Below, in pieces: positions 1 through 11,630 of a stretch of 64,000 nucleotides of DNA. Under the pieces are notes generated by a model. The model saw only the letters and a list, made by a program, of their open reading frames with translations, ran no database searches and was not told the DNA's origin. Position numbers and translations under genes: made by a program. Source of the stretch: Ifrita kowaldi (Eukaryota; Chordata; Aves; Passeriformes; Cinclosomatidae); NCBI GenBank assembly GCA_013398055.1, contig VZRS01001501.1:1-64000 (forward strand), given 5' to 3'. Each line of letters starts with the position of its first letter. The stretch's first letter is position 1.

Positions 1-1754
1 GTTTGTTTTCAAACTAGTATACTTCTCCAGACTGATTTTTTTTAATGCTGTGGCGTGTACAATAAAATACTTAAGTTTTTCTGAGGTATAACCAAGTTAA
101 ATAATTTCCCAAGCCACTTGTGCAGAGTTCCAGAATCTTTTCATGTCGGAGATGTAGTGATTGTACTTGAGAGCTCTTCAAAACAGTCTGCCATTTTTGC
201 CCTTTTATATAAGTTTTCCCCTTCCTACTACATTGCAGTCACAATTTTTTTGTCTGTATTTGAAAGTACACAGATTTTTTTGTGTTGGACCCATGTGGTG
301 AAGCTGAGGAATCTGAAGAGGACATTCATAGTTGCTGTTCTGGATATTCTTGCACAGGATTTTGCTGAGATCTTTCTACATATTTTCTGCTGCTTTGGAC
401 ATGCAGGTGAACAGTAACACTGACATTGAAAGTGAGCAAAAATGGTGGGAGTCCAGGCCTGTGAGGAAGGAGTGTGGGCAGTACCCATTGCCAAATCAAA
501 ACTTTACCAATAAGCCGTGAGAGGGAGATTAGTGATGGTGATTCCCTTATACTGTATATAGGAAAGGTTTGGTAATAATTTTTTCCTGACCTCTCCTGCA
601 CTGTTGGTGTCTGTTGCTTCAATTCTTAAAATCTTAAGTCCATTCAGTAGTGACCAAATTTGCACTAATGTGCAGTGGAAATGGTGAAACAGGTTAGATG
701 AGAGTGGGGACAAAATGTTGCTGAAGTCTGATTTAATGGATCTAATTTAAATGAAAATTTAAATGAAAATTGCAGGAATTATCTTAAATGAGGGTTTTAG
801 GAATATTACTTGTTCTTCCAGTGCAGGATTAATAATGAAGTACGATTTAGCAGATTTTTAGTTATTGATAACTTCTGGATTTGCCAGTGAAATGCCATAT
901 TATGGGTGAAGTGGAGCTTGTAAATAATTTGTGGTCTTCTGGCAGTGTTTCAAAAAGTCAGTTTAAAACCCAGTCCTTATACATGCAGAATGAACACTAT
1001 GATTTTTAGATAATATGCTGCACAATTTACTTTAAACATCTGTTCAAAGTGTAAGGATTTTATTTAAGTCAGTGGGTTTCCTTTCAGAATGTGGACCTGT
1101 AGCATTGAGAGGGTGGTAAACAAAAGGCAAAAAAGGGAGACTGTAAATCGCTTGCTATTAACAAAGCTATTTATCTTTCCTGTAGTTGTAATATGCAGTG
1201 TCCAGAGTTTCCTTGGTATTCATGTTCTTTGCAATATGTTAGTTGGTCTATTTTAGGATATTTTTCTGTCTAACATGATAATGAAAAGAGGAAGAGCAGT
1301 ACAAAGCCCATGTGATTTCTCTGAGGTACAGAGGCAATCAAACCCCTTAGCACATTATGTCTGAATGGGCACATGCCTGTGAAACATTCTGGTCAAGGGA
1401 GACACCATCCACTCTTCCAGAAGACAAGAAGGATTTAGTTTCACAGCAGCAGGATAGAGGGTATGAGCTGCCTTTGGATCTTACGTCCTGTACATCCTGA
1501 AGTGTAAGCCAGTTACTTGCTTCCAGAAGAGGATGACTTCAAACCTTCCTCAAACGGTTCTGCAATACTGTTTCTCTGGTGTGACCAACCTCTTGATTTG
1601 GAAAGTGTCTGGAGTCTGCTCAGTTACATCCATGTGGATGTTAAAGGCCTGGGTGCAGGGAGATTTTAGTTTTCTGACAGGCGTCTGTGTGAAAGCCTTG
1701 CTTTCTCATGGACGCTGTGGAAAAACAGTTCAGAGATATTGTAAACTATAGCAT
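1..1754. other. AT-rich non-coding DNA, nothing recognised
   Basis: Short open frames on both strands around 118-713 and 1533-1751 have no recognisable domains or splice sites. No transposon consensus was recognised. Confidence 0.6.
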
Positions 1755-1967
1755 TGTTATGATATCAAGGAAGAAAATACATGAGGTAAGAGTTACTGGG
1801 TCCAGCCAATCCCTCTGGGGGGTGGCTGGTCAGTTAACCAATAACCTTCTGTCAGTCCAGTGTGCTAAGGTATATAAGCGCATCTGTAAAATAATAAAGT
1901 GTCAGTTTTTTATCTTATAAAACCGTCTGTGTCATTTCTCACTGAGACTCTGCTCACTAGTGACACA
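1755..1967 (+). mobile_element. LTR-like element, probably an ERVK-type solo LTR
   Basis: A 213-bp block starts TGTTATGATATC and ends GTGACACA. Inside it lie, in promoter order, two CCAAT boxes (1806-1810 and 1838-1842), a TATA box TATATAAG (1871-1878) and a polyadenylation signal AATAAA (1893-1898). This is the U3-R-U5 layout of a short retroviral LTR read on the plus strand. I could not find a matching target-site duplication, so the exact ends are uncertain and a host promoter cannot be excluded. Confidence 0.55.
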
Positions 1968-4900
1968 TCCATACATGTGTTTTCTTGCTATTATATTTTT
2001 CTGTAATTTTTATATTTATTATAAATGTTACTGGCTTTAAGCAATGTAAGAATCAATAATTGCAGAAAGAGTAGTTGCAGCAAAAGAGGATGGGGAACAT
2101 GCCATTACAGTAAAGTGCTTAAACTACCTGCAGGCTCACAAAAGTCTTATTTTCATGAAAGGGAAAAGGTAATTCAGATTTTGAGGGCAGGCCTTTCCTC
2201 TTTCCAGCAGAAGAGAATTTATGAGAGGGGAGGAAGTTCAAAAGCCCTTAAGGTGTTCAAGGCAGCTCAGCCATTGGAGCTGAGAAGAGTGGTCTCTGAG
2301 GAACACCTTCTAAGCCTTTGAAGCAGCACCTTCTGTGGAGTCATTTGTACTGAGTAACTATATACTTGTAAAAAATCTCTAAATTTTTCATTTTGTTTCT
2401 GTCTCTCGAGTTCTTGTACTCAGAGTTTGGATTAAAAGGCAGAGAGATGCTGAGCTGTTCTTCTAATTTGATGTTTATTATTTTCTTATCTATGGCACAG
2501 CTGCATGGGATGTGCCTCTTAAGTTAACAAGGTGAAAAATGGCCGTGAGTTTCAGCTTCCAAGGTTATTTAAAGCCTAATATAACCAGTTAAGAATTGCC
2601 AAGCAATATGTTTGTATTTATAATCCAATAACTAACTATTCATTCAAAAGTCCACATTGCGGGACTTTTTGAACCAATACCAGAAATCCCAGATTTGTGA
2701 AGAAGAAAGAAGAAAGAAGAAGTACAAACCCACACCCCAAATCCTCCATATTGCCACACATATACCACCATATTCCACAAACCTAAATTTCTACATTTCT
2801 ACATATTTCACCCAGTGATATAACTTTAATTACACAGCAACAATCTCAGTGTTATCACACAATCGGGGAAGTCTTTCCCAAGGCCTAAGGTCAAATGGAG
2901 TGTGCTTTTGAGGATCATTGCTTGTCAGAGCTGAAAGAATGAAATTCTCAGAATTCAGGGTTCCAACATATACTAATTTATTTCCTCTCCTCCCAGAAGA
3001 GAAACTCCTGCTACCTTTTTTTCCCTCTCTGAAGAGTGTGTTGCCCTAAGCTGATTGTCCTCCCCTGTGGGTGTCCATCCAAGACCTCTCTCAGCAAAGG
3101 CATTAACATCTTCAGAGCCCAAGTCTTGGCACAGGTTGCTGGGTCTAGCCTGCTGTGTTGCATATAACCCCTGTCTAGCTTCATCTCCAAATAAGTGAGG
3201 TGGGAATTTTCTTTCATGCTATACCAGTTGGGAGACTTCCAGAAACTCCGTGCTGTGGTGGAAATCTTCCATCTTTCAAGATGTTCTCGGGACCTGTTTA
3301 TTTCCTTTGGCTCTTGTGGCAAATTGTTCCTTTAAAGGTGAGGTTTGCTGCTGGTTTTTTCCCTGGTGTTTACCTCTGAAAACTAACAGAGTATTGCAAT
3401 CCTTTTTAGCCTTCCTTTTGCTCTGTTGAAGGAACTGATTCCTTAGGGTTTTCATGAGCAAGCACAAGTGGGAAGACAGGTCAGCTGTGGCAGTGAAGAG
3501 TACTATGAAAGCTAATTTACCCTGCATCCTCATTTTACTTTTAATCATGTCCCTGCTCGCCTTGCAACTCTCTGTTTCACTGCCTGTTTTTCCAAAAAAT
3601 TGGAATTGAGGCCTTCGTGAACTCCAAATGTGCTAGATCTACCGCATTTGTGTGATTACATGAAGTGGATTCAGGAAGAAAGAGACCAGGTTATTCAGCC
3701 ATGATCCAACGTTATAAATAGCTGTTCCTTTTTGTTCACTTTCTCTTATACTTTCCTCTGAGCTCTGACATACTGCTGGGACCCAGTCTGGCAAGCTGCT
3801 GAGAGTAGATAATAATCTTCTATTTTGTGTATCACTGCAGTAAAAGGTCTCTGTACATTGTAAATACCTGCATTTCTCTGATGATGATGTTCCGGGCTCT
3901 CTGGTTTCAGAGCAATATGTTCTTGCATTTTGCAATGTGGTATTGTATTTTGCTTCTACTTTCTGCTTCCACTTCCACTCCTGTCCAATGCATGTTATTA
4001 ATAGAAAAACAAAGGAAATGTTAATTTAATTGGGGATTTTGGAGTAGAAGGGAATCTACATAAAGTCCTGAAACTAACATTTGTCACTTCGTCTGTAGTT
4101 TGCCAGCGGTGGTTATTTAAATAACCCTGACTTGGCTATCTCTGCCAACAAAGGCAAGTGGAGAAATCAGAGGTGGCTACCTATCTCCCCCAGGAGACAG
4201 CAGATTAGGAGAAAGGAAAGAGTAGCACTTGGGCTCCCTAGCCTCAAAGAGCAATGGTAGTGCAAAATGGCAGCTAGGGAATCTTCTCTTTGTACAGCAA
4301 CTGGGCAGATTTTAAAAAGAAAATAATGGGGAAAAATTCGAGGTCTGGTTTATAAATTACTTCCATACACTTTTAAGTTGATAAAATTCAGTCGTATATA
4401 TATACACAGATACTCCATGATATATTTGTTTCCTAGCTCCACAAAGGATGATATATGATGTATAATAATTTCTGTCTTAACTCTAACAAGAGCTAAATGT
4501 ATATATATATGAAATGTAACATTTTCATGGTACAGGGGGCAGTATTGGCCTGTGTAATATAATGTGGTTTGTGTATGAGAGACAGACAAGTGAAAATCCT
4601 CCCACTTCCATCTCTCAAACATATAAGTAACAATTAAAAAACCCTTTGAGGCAGCTTCATGCTTGTTTTGAATAAACTTCGGTATTTGTTCAATCCATTT
4701 GAAGATGTGAAGGATGACTTGGGGCAGAAAACTCTGTGAGAAGCTGTGAGAGTTTTCAGGTCCTGGAAACAGTCTAATTTGAGCTCATTGGATGTTGGTG
4801 AAAAAGGGAAAAACTAGAATATTAGTCTTGTTTAATCCTCTAATTAGATATTTCTTTTATATAATTAGTTGCTTGGACTACTACTCACATCTAACCTCTT

Positions 4901-5502
4901 TTGCACAGACCTTTCATAGCCGAGTTTTCAAGCTCTCCTCTTTCTTTTCTTGCAAAGCATTTTATAAAGCTTCTCTTCCCTTGAACATCACTTCTCCCTC
5001 ATGTCTTTTCCCTAAACTGCCATGTACAGTAATTCTAGTGCTGTGGAGGTCATTAAAGAAAAACAGATTTTCAAAATTGCCCTTCAAGAGTGATGGTCCT
5101 TTTGTCAAAGTTGCAGTACTCTGAGTGAGTACAACAGGAATTTCTTTGTTGCTGTCACAATGCCATGGATTAAGTAATAACTGCAGATGCCATCAGCATG
5201 GAAGTTTTCTCATTTTGGTAAGCTTCCTAAGTTGAAGAAGGTTTCTGCATGTTTTCTTAAATCTGCCTTCACAGAAAGTAGCAACTCTGAGTCAAAAGGG
5301 ACAGACCACAAAAGAGGTATGCATTTGCCTTGCTGACTATATTTTTTATAGCATTTGACAGAAAACTTCTTGCCAGTCAACAGAGCTTTTAATGAACACT
5401 GTCAGCTTGATTGACTTGATTCAATAGAAGTTTAAATGAACAGCACCTTTCCACCAAATAAACCAGTGCCTTTTTTTGGGTGCTGATTATTTTACTGTTA
5501 AT
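1968..5502. other. AT-rich non-coding DNA
   Basis: A short GAA-type purine microsatellite lies at 2699-2722 and short TA-alternating runs near 4393-4410 and 4498-4511. Nothing else was recognised. Confidence 0.55.
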
Positions 5503-5604
5503 TTGGTGGTTTTTTGGGTTTTTTTTATGGGTTTTTTGGGTTTTTTTTTGTTTTTTGTTTTTTTTTTGTTTGTTTGTTTGTTTGTTTGTTTGTTTTTTTA
5601 TTTC
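5503..5604. repeat. T/G low-complexity tract ending in a (TTTG)n microsatellite
   Basis: About 100 bases consist almost only of T and G on the plus strand. Runs of T are separated by GGG and finish with about seven TTTG units at 5567-5597. Confidence 0.85.
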
Positions 5605-6994
5605 TTAGATAGAAAGCTAAAATTTGTCTTTGTCTAATACTACTGCTTGAAATTCTCCACAGTATGCCTAGTCCTGGTGGCAGTCTCGGACCGACACATT
5701 ATTAGGATGCAGGGAATGCTGCAGTATTCTTAATGTCTTATCTTCTGGTATAGCAATACTTATGTGTCTATATATATCTAGTTCACTGTTTTTGAAACTT
5801 TTTGAAAGTGTGGCTTTCTCTGGGTCAGCTGTGTCTGTGCTACTTCTGGACAGAGAAGCTAAAACTATCCTTAATTACTGAGAGCAACAGAAATCACAGT
5901 TCCCCAGCCCTGAAGAAACTGGGTAAGTGCTTATAATTAAAGGTAGTTGATAGTCTCTTCAGCTGCTACTCCTTGGCTATCTTTAGCCCTTGCAGCCTTT
6001 TCTTCCAACTCTCACTTACGGTGGTAATAAATGGCTGTGTGGCTAGGGTGTGAGTTGGTTGCCATCAAATCCTAAAGTCTAACCTTGAGCAGAAAAAAGA
6101 TGAAATTTCACCTGGAAACTGCAGTGTAAGAAGTACTAGATCTAGTTTAATAAAACTAAAAAGTGGAACTGTCTAAATATCTCCCATCACTCTCTTATAC
6201 CTCAACATGAAGAATAAATAGGACCAATGCAGTTCAGTGACATAGCTGAACTTCTCTCCCTCCTCCTAACTCCCTTCCAAACAAAACAAACAAAAAAGTT
6301 GCTTTTAACTGAAAAGGAGCAAGAAGCTATTTCCTGTTAGGATAAAGACAGCAAAATCTGCCTAGTTTATTTTGGCATTAGCAGAATTAGAAGACATGTC
6401 AGTGTTTTACAACTGTTTGAATATAGAATTAGCAAAACATTTTGGAATATGTTACTGGCTGACACATCACACTGACATAATTGATGTTCAGGGATCCAAC
6501 TCAGATTTACAATAAAGAAAAAAAGACAAATACTCTGCTGCAATTTTGGTTGGAGGCATTAGTGGTAAGAGAATAAAATATATTCTGGATTATTTATGCA
6601 TTAATAGATATTAATATATTGTAGCTGTACTAATTATAGAACTTGTTTTAATGCTTGAAGCTTTCATTCTGTCAAATGAGATTAATTGAAGGTAGAAAAT
6701 GCATGTTCAAACAGGCAATATGTTGGAATAGCAATAGGCAACATGTCAATACACGTCCAGTATCTCATGCTACCCCTGCATCATGGGGTAGCTTCTCTGT
6801 TTTTGTTGCAGTCCAGCAAAGACTTTAGACAACTTGCTGTCTGAAATTATTGCTTCAGTTTGCTCATGCTCACTGAAGTGCTGTTTCTGTTTTGGAAGCA
6901 TTTTTGGATGCATTTCAGTGGGCCTTTTGAATGTTACTGCTATGCCTACTTAGCTCTGATGAAAGTAAGGAGGTCTCTGAATTTTCTCACTGTC
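5605..6994. other. AT-rich non-coding DNA
   Basis: No repeat family, exon or RNA gene was recognised between the T/G tract and the LTR at 6995. Confidence 0.5.
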
Positions 6995-7844
6995 TGTCTT
7001 GGTTTGAAAGACAAGTGTCTGTCCAGGAGGGCAGGAGCCTCCCCTGAAATGGAAAATGCAACCTCCCTTCCCTCCGAATTATTATAATTTTGAAATTAAG
7101 GGACTTTCAGGCAAAGAGATGAGGGTTAGGAATAACAGTTCTTTACTAATACATATAACAAGGCAAACAAACAACAGTAACTTTGGCAGTAACAGAAAAA
7201 CAGAACCACAGACCCAAATACCAGTCTTTCTCGGCTGCAGGGTGCAGGCACTTCCCCTCTGGTGCAGTTCCGCTCACAGCCAGCAGGCCCAGGGTCCCGG
7301 GGAGGGGGGATGGACGAAAAAACTCCACAAAACCCCCTGGGCAGCTGATCCTGGTGTCCGGCTGGACCCTCGGGAACAGCAGGCTGGAACAGCAGAGGCG
7401 AGCACAGATTCCAGGTGGCAGACAAGATGTACTGGACTCCGGAGCTGCAGCAGGAATCCCGGGGGTTCTCAGCCAGCAAAGGGTGTGCAGGGGCTACAGA
7501 GTAGCGAAGGGTCGAAGCAGAGGCAGGGCAGCCACAGCCCGACTCCCAGCGGGCAGGGAAAAAGGTGGTCTCAGGAATCCCGGTTTCTCCGGTAGGTGGA
7601 AAAAAAACAACCGAAAAGCAGAAAAGTTCTGACGAACTGCCTTCTCAGCCTGGCCAGCACCAGCAGTCCCGGCTGTACCCACACCCAGGTGAAACACGAG
7701 TAGTCAGTTGGACCCCCCCATGCTCTGTGGCTAGGACCTTTGTTTCGCTTAAGCACCCAGAAATTTATCGTCCTAGCAACAGTATGGGGAAAATTCTTTA
7801 AGAGAAAAAGACAAAACAGAAGGGGAACTCCCAAAACCCCAACA
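6995..7844 (-). mobile_element. Solo LTR of an avian ERVL-like retrovirus
   Basis: An 850-bp block is bounded on the plus strand by TGTCTTGGTTTGAAAG and ...AACCCCAACA, the TG...CA ends of an LTR. It is flanked by CTGTC (6990-6994) and CTGTT (7845-7849), a 5-bp target duplication with one mismatch. The body is GC-rich. The minus strand reads TGTTGGGG at its start and has an AGTAAA polyadenylation variant near 7140-7146, so the LTR is in minus orientation. I recognise the AAACCAAGACA end as a common passerine LTR type, from memory. No internal retroviral sequence accompanies it, so it is solo. Open frames on both strands here are shadows of the GC-rich LTR. Confidence 0.8.
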
Positions 7845-8689
7845 CTGTTTTTCTAGTCTTTGTTTAATAAATATAAAAGAAGGATCTATTGGTGCCCTTA
7901 AGCAAGTTTGCTGCCGAGAAGTTTAACATGGGGACAGAGTCTGATTTGCAGCCACCTATGTCAGAGGTGGCTCTGGCTTCTCCTTGGACTATGCATGAAA
8001 CCCTTGTACCACCATCCTGAGAAAGGCAGAGCTACTCCTGCACCCTCTGGTATTTTGACTGTTTTACAGTGATGCCTGCCCTCATGGAGGCACAATGTGG
8101 ATTCTACTCTTTTTAGCTGCCTTTTAACACCTCTCTGCTGTGTGTCAGCATCCTCCTACATCATCAGTTCTTCAGAACTGAAAGAAATACTTGTAACTAG
8201 GACCCTTCCTGCACAGGGCTCAATCTAAAGGCTTTTAACATGGATGCCACTACTGTCCTCAACTGAGGAAGTGGAGGAAAAGAGGGCAGAGCCCCCATTT
8301 GCCCAAATCAGTCTGCTGTGATAAAGGAGACAGTCAGTGTAGGGTATATTTGGCCTGCCTGGAACCTCCATCTCTCCATCCCATTGCTCTTCATCCCTTG
8401 TTGTCACTGACAGTGCTGACCTAGTGACCTAGGAAAGGAGTGTCTGAGCTGGCTGAGATGGGTGTCCCAGATCCTCTCCTACAGGCAAGCACAGGAGGCA
8501 AGAAGGCTGCTTCAAGGGCTCAGGAAGGAGTCATCCTGTGCTGGACCTCATGCCAGGTGAAAGAGCAGCAGAGGGACATCCAGTCTCTGACTTGAGCTAG
8601 ACCCTGTTTGAAGGCAACAGCGGTGTCCTGGACCCCTCCTGCACCTCCTAAGGGATAGGCTGGGGAAGTGCTTGGATACAGAAAGTTAC
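7845..8689. other. Non-coding DNA between LTR and SINE
   Basis: Unique-looking sequence with only short open frames. No element was recognised. Confidence 0.5.
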
Positions 8690-8835
8690 TAGCATTAGTT
8701 CAGTTGGTTAGAGCATGGGGCTTCTAATGCCAAGGTTGTGGGTTTGATCCCTGAATGGGCCATTCACTTCAGAGTTTGACTGAATGATCCTTGTGGGTCC
8801 CTTCCAATTCAGAATATTCTGTGATTTTGTGATTT
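8690..8835 (+). mobile_element. tRNA-Ile-derived SINE with CR1-type tail (TguSINE1-like)
   Basis: The head resembles tRNA-Ile, with an A box (TAGTTCAGTTG, 8696-8706) and a B box (GGTTTGATCC, 8741-8750) as an RNA polymerase III promoter. A CR1 3' end follows (TGATCCTTGTGGGTCCCTTCC) and finishes in ATTCTGTG-type repeats (8815-8835). Known: TguSINE1 of passerines has exactly this tRNA-Ile plus CR1 composition and is mobilised by the CR1 reverse transcriptase. The head is mutated (for example, the anticodon stem does not pair well) and the CR1 tail is attached, so it is not a functional tRNA gene. Confidence 0.85.
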
Positions 8836-10779
8836 CAGGGATAAATTTTGTGCAGTGTTGTTTCAGCCATAGGGGCTTGCAGTGGCAGATACATAGTGCT
8901 ATCTGCCTTACCAGTTTGGTCATCACCTGTGGAAGGCTGAACAACAGATGTTTCTGACAGGCTGGTGGACTTTTGCTCATCTGAGCTCCCCTCTGCTTTA
9001 AAAGAAATGGCTAATCCACCAGGACGTGGCTTACTGCCTGGATCCATCAAAGGAGTCATGATAGTCAAGTTCTTTAAATGGAGTGAAACCAAATGGTGCC
9101 ATTTGGTTGCCTACAACTTGTTGCCTCAATGCAGCAATTAACATGAGAACTGAAAGAGTGCTGCTTACTTGGCCTGTAAACTTTGTCTTCTTGGAAGCTA
9201 CTCTTTCACCATGAGGTGAGCCGTAAGTTTAAGGACAAGGCAAGCAAGATGATATGTATTCATGTCAGATACTTATGGCACAAGTTAATAACATTTTACA
9301 GTCACTGTCTTGGTGTTTGCTATCTTAATGGCACCTATCACAAAATCAGACCAACAGGACTTAAACAAGAAAGGGAATCCCAAACTTGAGCTCAAACCTG
9401 GTGCTAGCAATATTCTGCATTCCCATCTCCCTGTTACTTCCTCTGTACCTTAAAATCAAATGTGTGAAAAAAAGACAACATATTTTGTACCTGCTTTGCT
9501 CACCACCAAAAGGCAGTGATGTGTGCAACATGCTAACTGTTTAGTGGTGGGCATCAGTGTAATGGAAAGTAGCACAGGCAGTGAAGAATAGCACTGTTAT
9601 CACTACAGCAGGAACATAAGAAGATAATATGCCCCAAGCTTTTGTCAGCAAACGGCTTGCTATGACTGCTTGTGCAGTTCTTTGTATCATTCAAAAGAGG
9701 TTCCTAGAGCAAACATACTGGCTCATCCTTTGTAATCCACAAGGAGAAAGAGGACCATCTGGAGAATTATTCATGTTTTTACCTCCCATAGCTTTTCTCT
9801 TTTCTTTGAATGTGTACCAACTTGACTCAGCTGCTTTCTGGTTATATTTAAGAATCTCACTCAACTGCAGAGGGCTGGAGATGGTTAACAATTGCAGCAG
9901 CACTCTAACTGGGTAACTCCTTAAGAACTACTCTTAGGAAAGGATTGAAACTCATTGAAGTGATGGCTAATACAATTTGGCACCTAGCAATGGAAGGATA
10001 ATATTCATTATACAAAGAGCTTTCTGAAAAGCAACATCAAATACTTTAGAGACCTGCCTTGGACCTAGAGTCACAGGTACACTGTTGAATGTTATTGCAA
10101 AGAAGAGGTGATCTTCTCCAGGTCACAGGCTACCTGACTGTCTGAGGTGCTAATTCTGCAGGCTCTGCTTCTTGAAAGACAGCTTTTGCAATATGCAACA
10201 AAATGTGTTAAGGCTAAGACAATGTTTTGACAGTTATTTTCCCTCTGCTCTGATGGCTTTAGCTGAAAGCACCGCATCAATAACATTAACTAAAGAGAAG
10301 CGTGCAGAGATCTTGGCAGAGTTTGAGGGATGACTGATTGGGCTGGTGCAATGAAAGAAATCCCTGTTCTTCCTCCTGCTCAGAGCATGAACCCCACAAG
10401 TGTAGAGAGGCATGTCCCCAGGGGTCAGTATGGGAATGCTCCAGGGGAGGTGGAGGCAGGCAAAATCATATTGCAAAACTGAGTCTTAACCTCTACTGTG
10501 CAAACCTCTTATTGAAAGACACTGATACATCTGTGACTAATGTGTTGGACTTAATCTTTCTTCAGTGTACTGACTTCCCTTCTGAGCATTTTCAAGCATT
10601 GGCACTTAACTGATTTGGTTTTTTTAAAAGTGGATTTTGTCCCTGTTGAAGCCTTACAGCCCCTGCTGTCCATTACTCTCTCAGGAGAGCAGACTGACTG
10701 CAAAGAAGTAGACGGCTGTTTGCCGAAAGTGAGTGGCTCACTTTCTGTTATTACCTCTTTTTTTTGTTTTTAATCAATG
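8836..10779. other. Non-coding DNA upstream of PDE1C exon 1
   Basis: No repeat or exon was recognised. The small open frames (for example 9183-9389, 9629-9916) have no known similarity. Confidence 0.5.
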
Positions 10780-11529
10780 ATTTGTCTTGGTTGGGTTTTT
10801 AATCAAAGCCAGTCTTTCTCCAATAGCTTGTTCTCCCTCGTGCATCTGTGCGTGTGCGTGCACATGGGAGAGAGGGAAGCAAAGAGGGAGGCAGAGAGTG
10901 AAACAGTTCTTGGGCTATATTGACAGAAGAATTCTTCCTCAGTTGTCAGGTTTCAAGTCTGTCGGCAGTGCAGCTGGTAAGTGGGAAAAATACTGCCAGG
11001 AAGGGGAGGGCGAGGCTGACCTGGTGGGGACTAGACCAAAGGGGCCTGTGTACTGCCACTCACACAGCAACAGGCAGGTGGTAAGGCAGAGCTGCAGCCT
11101 TGGGGACCCCTGCAGTCATCAGCCTCCCCACAGCTGCTCCTGCAGAGAGCTCCCTTGTCAGCAAGGGATTTTCCTCCCCTCCTCCCTTGATAAAGATCCC
11201 TCAGCTGGTATTACGGATTGTATCCTTGGCTTATTGTAAAAGCAAAACGAAACAAAAAACAAAGGGAAAAAAATCCGTGTGGTTTTGCAATCTGGAGATG
11301 AGCTTTTGATCCTCCCGCTCAGCCTGAGGCTGGTGACAAGCTGGCACAGCTGCCCCCTGTACACCTGAGTGCTCCAGGGCTGCCCACACAGTTCCATTTG
11401 CAGGGAGGGGGGAGAAGTGTGTGCCAGAAATGTTAACTGCTCCCCACCAGCGTTAAAGGTGGAGAGTGTGCATGTGTGGAGGCAGCAGCCGTCCTCCCAG
11501 AGCTTTAACCAAAGTGGTAACCTGCAGCT
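10780..11529 (+). promoter_or_regulatory. PDE1C: Probable 5' UTR and promoter area of PDE1C exon 1
   Basis: This stretch directly precedes the first coding exon and is richer in G+C than the DNA around it. It has an alternating purine/pyrimidine TG/CG run near 10850 and purine-rich runs near 10870-10900. No convincing TATA box or splice acceptor was found, so the start of the transcript cannot be placed. The only firm boundary is the in-frame stop at 11518-11520, which makes the bases after it untranslated. It is inferred to be 5' UTR plus an alternative promoter because PDE1C is known to use several first exons. An acceptor (CTGCAG at 11522-11527) just before the ATG is possible but lacks a good pyrimidine tract. 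Confidence 0.35.
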
Positions 11530-11630
11530 ATGGAGTCACCGACTAAGGAAATCGAAGAATTTGAGAGCAACTCTCTGAAATACCTACAACCAGAGCAAAT
11601 AGAGAAAATCTGGCTTCGTCTCCGAGGCTT
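11530..11630 (+). CDS. PDE1C: PDE1C first coding exon (calmodulin-dependent phosphodiesterase 1C, N-terminal part)
   Basis: Seen: an ATG at 11530 (G at -3 and +4, a good Kozak context) opens 33 codons plus two bases, followed by the donor GTAAGT at 11631. The peptide begins MESPTKEIEEFE and ends IEKIWLRLRG. I recognise this as the N-terminus of the PDE1C isoform that starts MESPTKEI. An in-frame TAA at 11518-11520 shows that no upstream start is in frame. Known: PDE1C is a cytosolic dimeric enzyme hydrolysing cAMP and cGMP when Ca2+/calmodulin binds near its N-terminus. The WLRLRG stretch begins the amphipathic calmodulin-binding helix. Only this N-terminus is here; regulatory and catalytic HD-type domains must lie beyond 64000. 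The exon ends in phase 2 (TT of a Leu codon) and fits the microexon at 34815. The match is from memory, but 33 of 33 residues read without a break. Confidence 0.93.

Noticed and set aside
8690..8763. tRNA-Ile gene
   Set aside because: The head is mutated and continues directly into a CR1 tail, which is the structure of a SINE, not a tRNA gene.
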